The position numbers and the translations under genes were made by a program. A model generated the notes under the pieces. The model saw only the letters and a list, made by a program, of their open reading frames with translations, was not told the DNA's origin and searched no databases. Positions 44,874 through 56,409 of a stretch of DNA of 64,000 nt are shown here, piece after piece (positions within the stretch are counted from its first letter, which is position 1; every line of letters starts with the position of its first letter). Origin of the DNA: Phascolarctos cinereus (Eukaryota > Chordata > Mammalia > Diprotodontia > Phascolarctidae); NCBI RefSeq assembly GCF_002099425.1, contig NW_018344037.1, positions 9,447,001-9,511,000 of the forward strand, given 5' to 3'.

Positions 44874-45590
44874 ATTTATGTGCATATCAATTCTTACGTG
44901 TAGACTGAAGTACACACAAATGAATATAAACTCAAATGTTGGAGTATAATTTGGAAAGAATTTATAAAGATATTCTGAATCTGTATATTGCATTTTCGAC
45001 TCTTAATAGAGCTAAGATCCTTTCAACAAGAGTATTTGTACTGCTGAAAACAGTAATCATATTATAAGTAACCTTTTTCTATGTTTTCCCCCAGCACCAT
45101 CACAGGGAGTTCACCAGGGTGTTGGGGGACTTCCTTGCTTTCTTTTTTGACATTTTTCTAACACTGATGGAGGATGTAGAGTGTTCATGTGTCATCTATA
45201 CATTTTTTGCCTAATGACATTATTTTTTACTTGTATATTTCTTCTTTAACGTGCTTTATGTTACTTTTTTGTAATATCTTCTTTGTCTTACACAGCACCT
45301 TGTTTAGACCTACCATAAGCCTTTCCTATGCCCTTTGTGCAAGCCTCAATTTTAATTTTTAAGAACATAAAGACTTTTGTTTCACAAATAATTTTTTCAC
45401 AAAGAATTTTGAAGTCAGTAAAAGTATTTTTTTAATTTTCTAAAGACAATTCAATTGACTTATTGTCCATTTGTTCTAACAAAGGACAATATAAAATGTA
45501 TTTTGCACATTAAGCAGTTGCGTTATCTGTGAATTAGTATTCAAGGTCAGTTTTAACTTTCACTTATCAAGCAAAAGACATTTAAAGTAG

Positions 45591-45596
<6 letters not shown>

Positions 45597-45640
<44 letters not shown>
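45597..45640. repeat. (TG)22 microsatellite
   Basis: An uninterrupted TG tract of about 22 units. Confidence 0.97.
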
Positions 45641-45642
<2 letters not shown>

Positions 45643-45949
45643 GTCATCACAGGGTCATCTTGAAAGTAGAAAATGTTTAGTATAGTTAAAAATGCAGTGC
45701 ACAAGGTGGTACCTAAAATGTCTTTCTCAAACAATCCAAACCTTATATGTTGCTGATGTTTATTCAAAACCAGACATTATTTAATATCTTTGATTAAGCT
45801 AGCAATGCTCTACAATTTTGTTGAATTGTGGGGTTCGGTGAGGGAATGATTTATTTCAATCACAACAACTAATGAAGACAGCCTCCTGAATTTGGACAGG
45901 AGTATTGTAAATTGCAATGCTGAGACATGGAGACATTGATAAGGTACAG

Positions 45950-46190
45950 AGATAGGCAATAGTGCTTGCAGTGGAATCAGGAAGACTGGGAGTCAAATCT
46001 TGTCATTTAACTACCTATATAAAAATGGGTAAGTCTCTTAAGTCACTGTTTACTAATGCTCAATAAATGCTTAGTGATTGATTAATTTTAAAAAAAAACC
46101 TCTCTGTGCCTAGGTTTCTTCATTTGTAAACTGAGTCACAGACTGTAGCCTAAGGTCCCTTCTTGCTCAAAATCTATGACTTTATTATCC
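45950..46190 (+). mobile_element. CORE-SINE split by a small A-tailed insert
   Basis: The head 'AGTGGAATCAGGAAGACTGG', the CORE up to 'AAATGGGTAAGTCTCTTA', an extra segment of about 57 bp (roughly 46041-46098), then 'CCTCTCTGTGCCTAGGTTTC' and 'TCATTTGTAAACTGAG'. The insert ends in an A-run and contains 'GCTCAATAAATGCTTAG', an L2/MIR-type terminus. Confidence 0.75.
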
Positions 46191-47335
46191 TGTCATAAAA
46201 TCATGAATATTTGAAGCTTTGAAATATTGATCTATGGAGAGATTAAAAAAATTTTTGAATTTTTCGTTTGTTTCTGCCCATCTCTCAGTGGTTTGCTGTG
46301 GTTTTTTCTTTTCCTTTTTTTTTTTTTAACTTTTTACTCCCATGTGGTAGTTCTCAGAAATTCATGAAAAATATTTCTCTTGCAGTAAATAGGAACAGCA
46401 ACTTATAAACATATCTTTCTCTGTATTTTTAAAAAATTGAAATGCATTTTTATAATAAATCAAAATAACAAATTTCGTGGATAAATATTGCATTTATCAT
46501 AGGAAACAATATAAAGCATAGTTCATGTTTTAATTCATTATTTTTAAAACCTCAAATTCCATATTGACATGGGCAATTTTTCCTTGTATTCTTCAAAATG
46601 TAGTACAACTCAAGTTATCAAGTTAGGTCATTGCCGATATTTGTTAGTAGAAGTTTCTGTCTTGTTCCTTGCCCTGACCTTGCTTTCTTGCATGGTTCTT
46701 TTACTTTATTTGTTTTATGCTCAATGCCCTTCTACCTTAGGTAGAATCCTCACTTAAATGATGCAAAAACCAGCTTGGTAGTAGGTTTAATTTTCAATGA
46801 CTTACTTATAATTCTTCTCATAATATTCTGTGTCTGAGCCATTTACTCTGTTTGCAAATGAATACAAAACTATCTACCCATGAAGGAAGAGGCGGGGTTT
46901 GATGATTTAATGCCTTGGCCTTCTAGTAGAGCAAAGCAGCCTGTTAGTAAGCAGCATGAAAATTAGTACTTGTCCTCATCGTTCATCTGAAATGACTCTC
47001 TGCCTATGGTATATTATGATTTCAATTATACATCTGTATGTGACATATATAATTAAATGTTTTCCCATATTAAAACTAAAATAAAAAGCTACTATATGTT
47101 TCCAAGAAAAATATCATTTTTAAAGATATTGAATCTTTAATTAAACTTGCTCTATGAATTTGGAAACCATGTGATGTCATTTTCTTTACAAAGAGTGTCC
47201 TTATCATACTCATGTATGATATCATACTCATGCACTGAATTACTTAGATATTTCCTAAAGAGAAAAAAAAAAGGAAGGAGTTTTCTTCATTTGTTCAGAA
47301 AGATGACTGGTTCTATAGAGAGACTGAGTATAGTA
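46190..47335. other. No gene seen, unassigned A/T-rich DNA
   Basis: No repeat family or exon recognised. A GGCGGGG motif at 46891-46897 is isolated and not in a CpG-rich setting. Confidence 0.45.
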
Positions 47336-47341
47336 ATTCTC

Positions 47342-47575
47342 ATCTAAAAGAGGCAGCACGGCATAGTGTAGAGAAAGTAGTCCTTGAAGCCAGGAAGACT
47401 TGGATTCACATCTCAGCTTTTGACATATGCTGGCCTTGTGAACCTAGGAAATCACTGAATCCCTCATAGCTCTAGAAGGTTCTCAAGATTATAAATTATT
47501 GAGAAGGTGCGTATCTGCATTGATAAAGGGAATTCCCTCTGCCAATGAAAATCACAAGTCTACCAACTATAACAC
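47342..47575 (+). mobile_element. CORE-SINE, 'GATCTGCATTGGTAGA' subtype
   Basis: The head 'GAGGCAGCACGGCATAGTGT', 'CCTTGAAGCCAGGAAGACTT', 'GAGAAGGTGCGTATCTGCAT' and 'CTCTGCCAATGAAAATCACA' give a full-length sense copy of the same subtype as the one at 19.05-19.3 kb. Confidence 0.8.
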
Positions 47576-47599
47576 ATAAACACACAGACACACATACAC

Positions 47600-48820
47600 A
47601 TAATTCATGATTTCAAAAATTGTGATCATTTATACATGTAGAATAAACAAGATTGTCACATATTACTTTGTCTTTGCCCTGAAACATTTTTGTGACTGTT
47701 TCTTTAGTGTGAAGAAGTTCTTTATGAATGCATTCTGTAAATACTCTGAGTAAATAGATCTTCCAATCTCTATGGCGCCTGCTGGAAGGGCTAGAGAGCA
47801 GTTCTCTTTGATTTTCTTGGCCTACCAGTTGTCTAATTAGCAGCTTGCCCTTCTCACTGAGGGGAAAGATGACACAAACATACCTTTTCCCTTGGTCTGT
47901 TCATTTCCCTTTTCTCTTCACTAAAGGTAAAGAGAATTATATCAACTGACTTTAAATTTGCTTCACATTCTGATGTCACCTGTTTCAACAAAATTTGAAT
48001 TTAATATTGGTTTTATTTTTGATCTCAGTTTTCACCAAACATCTATTTGGAAGTTTTGAAACAATATGTCTTACTTTTCTTTTTTTCCTCTTGAATAAGC
48101 ATATAAATACCGTATTTAAATAGTAGTCTGCTAAAAAGCACTTTTATTCACGTAAGAAAATATTTTTTTCTTTCAAGAACAAAGTTCTATGTTAAGCAAT
48201 CACCCGTTTAAATTTTTAATTGACTGGATCATCAGCTCCATGATCTCCATTGGTGGTTGTGTTGATCCAAGTAGAAGCTGTATACTAGATATTGTTTTGT
48301 AAAATAATCGAAGGGAAGAAGAGAATAGAATTCTATTGATTTTATAAATAAAAAGGCTTTTGTATGCTTTCTCCATTTTAAAAGACCTAAGACAATAATG
48401 CCTATACCTGATGAAATTCAGTTATTCTAAAAATAATAAAAGATATTCAGCAACCACATATTGTATTTTTCATTTTAGTAAAATTGGAATGGCATGACCT
48501 ACTCTTTCTAATGACATATCATGCAATATTTAAGGAATAGATTAAATACAACAGTAAGGAGCCTTATAAAAGTATGGAGCTGTTCCTGGATTATACATAT
48601 ATGAGCAAAATTGCATTTTATTCAAGAATCATGGATTCCATGAGACCCCACAGAGTCCCGAGTGTCATGGTACTGAATTTGAAGTAATTTCATTCTGGTG
48701 TTAAGTGCATTGGAGACAAGATTGAGTCTGTCAGATCTTATATTACCTGAAGGGTAGAACTCAAATTACTTTCCTACCCAGCTCTGCTTACTTTTTAAAA
48801 TTTATTTTTCAATTTATTTT
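47600..48820. other. No gene seen, unassigned DNA
   Basis: No repeat recognised. A less A/T-rich patch at 47760-47930 stands out slightly but has no identifiable content. Confidence 0.45.
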
Positions 48821-48823
48821 ATT

Positions 48824-48964
48824 GAATAAAGTAGTAAATATAGTTTTATTTTATCATTTGCTCCTCAGTAATGTTGGGGGAAGGACATAGTATGTTGCAT
48901 AAGTCCTTCTTCAGCATTATTCAGGAGCAAATGATTGAGTAAAACAACATATACTACTTTATTC
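48824..48964. repeat. Palindrome: 62-63-nt inverted repeat arms, 16-nt loop
   Basis: The left arm 48824-48886 starts GAATAAAGTAGTA. The right arm 48903-48964 ends TACTACTTTATTC. The arms pair along their length with roughly 80% identity, including CATTTGCTCCT. It is either a palindromic MITE or another hairpin-forming element. Confidence 0.9.
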
Positions 48965-48969
48965 TAGAA

Positions 48970-50030
48970 AACAATTACAATTTTGGAGACCTATGCTCTT
49001 GAATCTCAACTCTCATTAAATATGTATACTGAGTGTTATGTGTATCCACTAAATGTTACTGGATATAGCCAAGAAATATGACCATTTTGTTAGCATATCC
49101 CAAGGTACCCCAGCAATAGAGGTGACATCTCCAAATCTAAACATGTAAACCTTTTAGTCTTCCCTGAATAATTCACCTCTTCTTATATGGAGATCAGACT
49201 TCTTTCTGTCTAAATAATTTAATCTTTCTCCATTAACTTTCTTATTTTATTAACTTTCTTTTGTGTGCCTATCAGTAGTGGCCTGTTGGCAGAAAGTAAG
49301 GATTAATTTGGTTTTGTTTGGCAAGGAATTATTCCTTTTTAAAAACTAAGTATTTATGATGAAATCAATTAATAGCTTAGAGTAGTATGACGAAGATGTG
49401 TACTCTCTTGCTATAAGTTGAACAAAAAAATTGATGAAAAAGAATATACTTTTAGACAGTGTATAAAATAAGTGGTAAGCCTTACTATATTCTTATATTC
49501 TCAGACAATATCTGTAGTATTTTATTCTGTTTTAGGAAGTACATTCACAGTGTGGGTCATATCAGGAAATGGGCAGATTGGTTGGTGAGAGGAGGCAAGG
49601 AGAATTGAAATCATGCCACAGGAAAATGAGGACCAGTTGATTACCCTAGGGATGTTTCACTTGAAGAAAGGATTTTTGTTTGCCTATGGGGAAGGGGTTT
49701 TCATACTACCTGTCTTCAAATAGTTAAGAGGGTATCACATGAAGAGATATTTCACTTGTTTTGCTTTGCCCAAAAGAAAAAAAATACAGGATCAATGGAT
49801 AAAAATTTGAGAAGAAAAACATTTAGGGCCCTCCTAACGGAGAATAGGCTATCTGGGGGAATTTATGAGTTTTTCATCCCTGGAAGTTCTTATGTGAAGT
49901 TAGATGACCCTTTTCAAGAATGTTTTAGAGGAGATTCATACTTAGGTATGACTTGCACTGGATGTCCCTTCTCTCTTTTAAGTTTCTGTTGTTCTACAGG
50001 CAATTAATTACTGTAGGCAATCTGACTAGG
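48970..50030. other. No gene seen, unassigned DNA
   Basis: No repeat family recognised. The 83-codon plus frame at 49756-50007 has no known motif. Confidence 0.45.
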
Positions 50031-50033
50031 AAA

Positions 50034-50041
50034 CTCTAGAG
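50034..50041. repeat. 8-bp target-site duplication of the hAT element, left
   Basis: CTCTAGAG, identical to 50501-50508. Confidence 0.9.
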
Positions 50042-50500
50042 CAGCAATTCTTAAACTGTGGGTCGCAACCCCATATGGAGATGCAAAAAATTTGGCAACA
50101 GTAAAAGATTTCTGAAGGTGTAACGACCAAAAATTAATTCAAAACCAAACATATAATGAATCTGAGATGTTTGTTTGTTTGTTTTTGGCTAGGCACTGGG
50201 GTTAAGTGACTTGCCCAGGGTCACACAGCTGATAAGTGTTATGTGTTTGAGGTCAGATTTGAACTCAGGTCCTCCTGAATCCAGGGCTGGTGCTCTATCC
50301 ACTGCGCCACCTAGCTGCCCCTCTGAGGTATTTCTGATAGCGCCTTAGCCTTGTTGCATTCCAAAACTTCAAGGCAGCCTAGGTTCTAGATATAAAGTGT
50401 GCTCACTTTGTACTACGCATGCCCACAGGCCACTCAAAATCAACAAAAGCTGCCAAAATGAGAAACAGGGTTGTGAGTGGAAAAAGTTTAAGAAGCTCTG
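50042..50500. mobile_element. Non-autonomous hAT element, with a nested SINE
   Basis: The left terminus CAGCAATTCTTAAACT pairs with the right terminus AGTTTAAGAAGCTCTG. A perfect 8-bp duplication CTCTAGAG on both sides is the hAT signature. Without the SINE the element is about 290 bp, so it cannot encode a transposase. The subterminal 'GTGGGTCGCAACCCC' near the left end corresponds to 'ACAGGGTTGTGAGTGG' near the right end. Confidence 0.92.
50170..50321 (-). mobile_element. tRNA-derived SINE (SINE1/WSINE1-like) inside the hAT
   Basis: A TTTG-rich tail, 'GGGGTTAAGTGACTTGCCCA', 'TTTGAACTCAGGTCCTCCTG' and the inverted head 'CACTGCGCCACCTAGCTGCC'. The flanks TCTGAGAT (50161-50168) and TCTGAGGT (50322-50329) look like a target duplication with one change. 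Confidence 0.93.
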
Positions 50501-50508
50501 CTCTAGAG
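50501..50508. repeat. 8-bp target-site duplication of the hAT element, right
   Basis: CTCTAGAG. Confidence 0.9.
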
Positions 50509-50639
50509 CACATGGTAATATTACTAAGCATGTTCATGAGTCACTATTTCTGTAGAAATCCAGGAACAAACAAAAAAAGATTTAAAAAAAATTAAAGAAA
50601 TTTGCACAAAGACAATTATATTCTTCACTCCACTTTGCC

Positions 50640-50998
50640 AGCCAAATTAGCCTTCTTTCTGTTACTCAGAACACTCAATCTGTGATTGAGATGACTTTGT
50701 ACTGGCTATCCTCGATGTTTGAAATGCACTTTGAAAAAGATGCACCTCAGGAACCATCTTCTGCCTGAAGCCTTCACCTAATGCCTCCAGTTTCTAGTGT
50801 CCTCCCTCCCAAACTATTTTGTATATATATTTGTTAATTTAATATTTACATATGATTTTATGTAGACTTATCTCTCCCATTTGAATTCAAACTCATTTCA
50901 AGAAGCAATTATTTCATTCGTTGTACTTGTATCTCCACCTTCTAGCATTGTACCCAGCATGAGCATAATGAATATTTGTTTATTAATTAGTTACTTAA
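50640..50998 (+). mobile_element. L2 3' end
   Basis: 'GAACCATCTTCTGCCTGAAG', 'CCTCCAGTTTCTAGTGTCCT', 'GTACTTGTATCTCCACCTTC' and 'AGCATTGTACCCAGCATGAG' follow the sense L2 3'UTR to its terminus. Confidence 0.85.
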
Positions 50999-51194
50999 TT
51001 GTAAAGCCTTCTAAAAGATTTGAATACCTATTTGAAAAAATTCAAGGTCCATCTTAAACATTTTAATTTATTTGTATTTTGTTTTTGGGCATCCAAGTCC
51101 CAATTATATCACATTTTTATTATCAGGCTGAATTTTTTTTTTCTTAAACTCCAACTTTCTCTCCTCTTATTCTTCTATTATCTCTTTTGTTGCT

Positions 51195-51448
51195 TGTTCT
51201 TTGGTCATTTTCATTCAGGGCCAACTCTTTGTGACCCCATTTCAAGTTTTCTTGCCAAAGATACTTAAGTGGTTTGTCATTTTCTTCTCCTACTCATTTT
51301 CCAAATGAGGGAACTGAGGTAAACAGGGTTAAGTGACTAACTCAGGGTCACACAGCTAGTAAGTGTCTGAGGTCAGATTTGAACTCAGAAAAATGAGTAT
51401 TTGACTTCAGGCCCCGTACTCTATCCATCGAGCCAACTAGCTACCCCC
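51195..51448 (-). mobile_element. MAR1-type SINE (RTE/BovB-like tail), full length
   Basis: 'CCAACTCTTTGTGACCCCAT', 'TTCAAGTTTTCTTGCCAAAG', 'GTTAAGTGACTAACTCAGGG', 'TCACACAGCTAGTAAGTGTC' and 'CTCTATCCATCGAGCCAACT' form an inverted full element, the same type as at 35518-35767. Confidence 0.92.
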
Positions 51449-51539
51449 AAATCTTTCTACAGTGGATTAAGGCAAACAGAGGTTAAGTAACTTGCCCAAT
51501 ATAGCAAAAAATATGGATTTGGGTCTGGGTAAATTAATT

Positions 51540-51785
51540 GGTATGTATCTCTCAGTTAATTCTTCATAACCATGGAATTTAAAATCCTTTAATCATCTTG
51601 TCCAAATCTTGTATTTTATAAATCAGACAATTGAGGTCTATACCTTAGATGAAATAACATAATAAAATAATTCATTTGGCTACATAACTAATCAGTTGAC
51701 AGAGTAGAAAATAGAACTCACTTTGCCTGACTCTTAGTGAAATATTTTTCCTGTTGTCTCGTACCGCCTTTTCAATCAATAGTTG
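51540..51785 (-). mobile_element. MIR-family SINE, diverged
   Basis: 'TTTAAAATCCTTTAATCATC', 'TTGTCCAAATCTTGTATTTT' and 'ATAAATCAGACAATTGAGGT' fit an inverted MIR/Ther-type element. Confidence 0.6.
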
Positions 51786-51789
51786 AGTC

Positions 51790-52395
51790 TTGAGAGACAC
51801 ATGAAGTAGAATAGTGCTTCTTCAGTTTGTTATCTCATTTCAGAGCTGTTGCAAACCACTTATCTTCCCCTTCTAATTTTTGGTTCTTTCCCCCCCTATT
51901 TACTTTTTCTTTCCTCCTCTCTTCTCTCTGCCATTTCTCAGAACCAGAATTTATAGAGGATAAGTGACGGCAATCTTTTTTTGGGGGGGTTAACATCTTT
52001 GATTCCCTTTGCTCCTGTTCAGTGACTGAAAGCCTCAAAGTTATGCTACAGTAGGAACCCTTCTCTCTCTTTTTTATATGTATACACAAGTATATGTATA
52101 GTTACAGATTCCACATATAATAGACTATTGGAGCATCACTATGTGTTTATATGCAATCATTGAAAAAGAAATCCATCAGTCATGCTAGAAGCACACAAAA
52201 TCAAGTGTAGACAAGCAAACAAAATAGATCACTTTTCTCAAATCCAGGGAGGTAAAACCTTAGGGGGAAAGAGGTGTTGGAAAGGATTCAGGGGAAAAGA
52301 TAAATTTTAAATGTGTTCAAAACACAGTAAGGATATGAAAATATGACCTTTAAAGGCCATTTGGTTATGTTCAATTAAATGGAAAACTGCCAAAT
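51790..52395. other. No gene seen, unassigned DNA
   Basis: The 84-codon minus frame at 51835-52089 lacks any motif. No repeat is assigned. Confidence 0.4.
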
Positions 52396-52404
52396 TTCTA
52401 TATC

Positions 52405-52580
52405 ATAGCTTTAGAGATTGAAAAGAGAATTTAATCTAGCTAATCCTCATCATTTGAAAAAAAAGTTAACTGAGGACAAGGGAGATTGTGACATTCCCAA
52501 AGCCATTAACTATGGAGTAGAGCTGAGATTTGATTTCAGGTGCTCTACATTCCAAACACAATGTTCTTTCCTTTAGACCA
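52405..52580 (-). mobile_element. MIR-family SINE
   Basis: 'TAGAGATTGAAAAGAGAATT', 'TAATCTAGCTAATCCTCATC', 'GAGTAGAGCTGAGATTTGAT' and 'TTCTTTCCTTTAGACCACA' in inverted order. Confidence 0.7.
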
Positions 52581-53975
52581 CATATCAAAACATTTATTTA
52601 GAAAACTCTCTTGGCAACAAAGCTTTGCTCAAACTTCATATCTACAAAGGTCTGGCTTTGATTTAGATTCTCAAATTATTCTTGCTTACTCATTTTTATT
52701 GTTTATAAAAGGTCAAATAGTGAAGCTTACTTTACTTATGTCGTTAACACTTTTACAATGAAACTGGAGATACTTGCAGTTTTAGCAGTTTTGAAAAATG
52801 GAAAGTTTTGCAAGGAAATTCTATGCTACTAAAGGGATGTTTTCTCCTTTTTCTGGTTTGTTCAGAATGCTAATGCACAGTGCTTGATGGCATCATTTTC
52901 CTAATCCCTCCTGATGAGAATCACATGGGCCACAAGTAAAACCATAGCCTATCAAGACACCATGCTGCTAAAGTGCTTACAGTAAAGCTGTCTATACTAT
53001 AGTGGAATGAAGAATCCATTTAGTTAAAAATAGTCTGTTCAAGTGCTCAACAACAAAAATCAGCCCAATATACATATGGTAAACTACAGACCCCACACAG
53101 TAAATGGATTGAAAATTTTACATTTTACCTGTTTGTTGTTGTTGTTGTTGTTTTTGAAACATTTATATAAGCCCTATTGATTGATACCCAGTATGAAGGA
53201 TGAGACTAGATAGTAGAGTATATGCAGGGGAATAAGGTGTAAGAATACTGGAAAGGGCCAAAGAGTTGGTTTTAAGATGGAAAAGTCTAGTGACAATAGC
53301 TATTAAAACAAAGACTGTAACAATAACAACTGAACATTAAAGACTAACAAAATGGTGGCCCACTTGAGTGTTTGATTAATGTGCCTAATTTCCATCAAAT
53401 CTAGAATAATTTACCAGGAATGCATTTTTGTTGCAGTGCAATACATCTTGTGCAATTTTGTAATGCCTGCTCCCACGTCTGTTTCCTTTTCTGTTTTTTT
53501 TTTTTTAAACCTAAAGTAAGGCTGTGATTGTTACTAATCTTCAGTTGACAAATGAGATGAACAATAAATGTTCCCTTCCCCAACTGCATGGAATTTTGGG
53601 GTCAGAAACTAATTCCCTTTCAGGTTATCATGCATGCTATATCCTCTGGCTGTGCCTCATGCTTGTTTTTTTCTTGTTGTTTTTCTAGTTCTTTGGTAGC
53701 CTCTTTGGCAACCAGCTATATTTCAGGTTACCAGAAACCATCAGAGGAAAGTTAAAGTAAAAAAGGATTATTTCACTGTTCCAAAACAGAAACCTTATAA
53801 ACACTTTGACAAATGACAAGGATCTAGATCTGTCAATGAGTCCAAAAATGCCTCACCATAAACGATTAGTGGTGACAGACCTGTGAGTTATAGTTAGAGA
53901 ACACATTGTATTTCTAGGACAGCCAGGACCAGTTGAAACTTGCCACAAAACAAGCTACCGTCAGTGGTGAGGAAT
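52580..53975. other. Repeat-poor stretch, no gene seen
   Basis: About 1.4 kb without a recognised interspersed repeat. A short (GTT)n run lies at 53133-53151. No exon is visible. Confidence 0.45.
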
Positions 53976-53977
53976 TT

Positions 53978-54055
53978 GTGTGCGCGTGTGTGTGCACGTG
54001 CTTGTGTGTGTGTGTGTATGTGTGTGTGTGTGTGCGTGTGTGTGTGTGTGTGTGC

Positions 54056-54110
<55 letters not shown>
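53978..54110. repeat. (TG)n microsatellite with CG-containing variants
   Basis: About 130 bp of TG with GCGTG and GCACG variants in the first half and a pure TG run at 54061-54109. Confidence 0.97.
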
Positions 54111-54113
<3 letters not shown>

Positions 54114-54705
54114 TTTTGGGAAGTGAAATCTAGTATTACAAAAACAGAAGTGAAAGATTTCACATAGTTAATGTGGTATCAGGTCACAGAGGTCACAAAT
54201 TATTCCAGTGAATTTCAGGGGGTCTACAAATGTCGAAAACCACGTTCAGTGTCAATTTTTCTGTAATAAATAAACTGACACAAATCATACTAAAACTATT
54301 TTGAAAATGAAACAAAACAAATGACAGACCTTTTTGCAATAAATTAAAGTCTGACAAGGAGAACTTAGAGTTAGTGATGAAGGAGACAAAGGCAGAGAGG
54401 GAGAGATATGCCATTTATATAGTACCCCCTACCCCCAACTTTTCTTGTACATTTTTCTCACGTGTATTTGGTAGGGAATTTGAGAGGTATTCAAATGGAG
54501 TATTTGGACTAGAAAGGATTTTAATGAATAGAAGGTTAATCATTTCTTTACATCTCATTTGCAACATTTATTTAAGATACTTGGATGAAAAGATAACGAA
54601 TATTACTTGTGCAGTGTATGGAGAGACTTTCTTGTCTTGAATTGTTCATTGTGGCAAATTTATTTTAACAAATGAGCAAAGCCCTGTTGTTGCTAACTAT
54701 CACCA
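54110..54705. other. No gene seen
   Basis: Unassigned DNA. The 88-codon plus frame at 54374-54640 has no motif. Confidence 0.4.
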
Positions 54706-54708
54706 AGA

Positions 54709-54918
54709 CTGGTGGTTCTCTGACTTTTTGGCCTCAGAAAACTTTTAAAATCCAATTTAAAGTAATCAAAGAGCTTATGCCCATTTGGTTTATATCTGTT
54801 AATGTTTACCATATTAGAAATTTAAAACATCATAATATTACTGAGAAAATAATTTTGATGTCATGGACTCCCAAAGGGTCCTCCTAGGGGTTCTCAGACT
54901 ATGCTTTGAGAACCACTA
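54709..54918. mobile_element. hAT-Charlie-like non-autonomous element
   Basis: The left end 'TGGTGGTTCTCTGACTTTTT' and the right end 'ATGCTTTGAGAACCACTA' are imperfect inverted termini of the 'cagtggttctcaaa' class. The interior 'CAAAGAGCTTATGCCCATTT' and 'GTTTACCATATTAGAAATTT' resembles known Charlie-group elements. The middle is deleted relative to the longer forms. No clear 8-bp duplication remains. Confidence 0.75.
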
Positions 54919-55049
54919 ACTCAAATCATATATAGTAATTTTTCTTTATAAATTGATTCATTGAGCAATAAGACCTGATTCTACATTTAAAAAAAATATT
55001 TCCAAGATGTTATAGGCATCCCCACATGGAACTTCTGCTATATTTCATG

Positions 55050-55210
55050 TTTATTGTTACAAAAAAAATCCTCTTTTTCTCAACAAAATTTTCTCCTCCT
55101 AACTTCTCAAGTTCTATTGCTGGCAGTGCTCTTCCTCTAGTCCTTCAAGTTTGAAACCTTAGGCACCTTCATCTGTCCTTCTCCCTCATCATGATTAAAA
55201 AGCTAGTTGT
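55050..55210 (+). mobile_element. L2 fragment, weak
   Basis: 'TGAAACCTTAGGCACCTTCA' followed by 'TCTGTCCTTCTCCCTCATCA' resembles the L2 'cttggagtcatccttgactc' segment. Diverged, low certainty. Confidence 0.4.
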
Positions 55211-56225
55211 CATATATTGTTGAACACTCAGGCAGAGTGTTCTTTTTCACTGGAGAAAGTTGTATCAGGATGGAAGAGTTGCCTTTTTAAGCAAAGTTGT
55301 TGTAGAGGCACAAAAGAAATTGATAGAAAGTACTTTTAAAAATAATCTCATATATATGTATGTATACATATATATGTATATCTCACCCACACACCCCCAA
55401 ACTGTGCTCCCTGCATTATTGTCCAACAGAAGCTTTTGAATCTATACTTTCACACATGCTATGTAGCATACAATATAATAAATACTTAAGTGCCACAGAA
55501 AATTGGATTCCAGGGCTTTAAAAACATGTGCAATTGAAAAAAAAAAAGGGGTTTAAAATAGAATGGCTTATTGAACTCCCTGCTTGTTTTACCTTATATG
55601 ACAACCTACTATGCTTACTCCTAATTCCAGCTCTTCCACAAACATGCTAAATTTCTTCTTTTTCCTCTTTTAAGATATAAGTTGCTTGGTCATGTTTTCT
55701 TACTTTGCTTTAGCTCTTCTCACTTCAGCATTTCACATTTGAAATATATTAGTTGTTAATAGCTGTGGATACCTGTATGTAGTCTTTAACAAAATTATAG
55801 CCAGCCCATTCACACTGCTATAGTTAATGTTATATCAGCACTTTCATAATAAAAACTGTTCTTCAGAGACTTATAACTCAACTCCAAAAATTTGCTCTGG
55901 GCTGAAACTCAGCATATAAGGTCATAGCCTCTGGCAAATTTGTCTTTCCAATTTTCAAACAAATTGATTCAGCCATTTTGACTTGTGCAAGAATAAATCA
56001 AATATGTTTTCCCCCCCATTTTGTAAAATATCTGGCCATGTCCATTTTCAAGCTATTCAGTTGCAACTTTGAAACTAGCATGTATTCCAGGCAGGTGTTG
56101 AAAGAATACTAGGAAAGGAAGAGGACAAGCAATTCTGGCTTTCCCCCAAACAACTGACAGTAAACATATGTACTCACATCAAATGGATAGCCTCCATGGC
56201 AGGAGGCTTAACTTCAAACACCAAA
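55210..56225. other. No gene seen, unassigned DNA
   Basis: A short TA-rich simple tract lies at 55348-55388. Otherwise no recognised repeat or exon. Confidence 0.45.
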
Positions 56226-56230
56226 AGCAC

Positions 56231-56244
56231 TCCCTCAGTTATTG
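56231..56244. repeat. Target-site duplication, left copy
   Basis: TCCCTCAGTTATTG, identical to 56396-56409. Confidence 0.95.
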
Positions 56245-56395
56245 TTTTTTTTTCTTTTAGGCAGTTGGGCTTAAGTGACTTGCCCAGGGTCACACAGCTA
56301 GTAAGTGTCAAGTGTTTGGTCTGAGGTCGCATTTGAACTCAGGTCCTCCTGACTTCAGGGCCAGTGCTCTATCCACTGCACCACCTAGCTGCCCC
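56245..56395 (-). mobile_element. tRNA-derived SINE (SINE1/WSINE1-like), complete
   Basis: A T-rich tail, 'CTTAAGTGACTTGCCCAGGG', 'TCACACAGCTAGTAAGTGTC', 'CAGGTCCTCCTGACTTCAGG' and the head ending 'CCACCTAGCTGCCCC'. The perfect 14-bp target duplication and intact head make it the cleanest SINE in the window. Confidence 0.97.
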
Positions 56396-56409
56396 TCCCT
56401 CAGTTATTG
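56396..56409. repeat. Target-site duplication, right copy
   Basis: TCCCTCAGTTATTG. Confidence 0.95.

Larger units (their letters stand above)
44490..45940. other. No gene seen apart from simple repeats
   Basis: Unassigned A/T-rich DNA containing the two microsatellites listed separately. Confidence 0.45.

Noticed and set aside
46891-46897. GC-box as a promoter
   Set aside because: An isolated motif in A/T-rich DNA without CpG enrichment, TATA context or a downstream exon.
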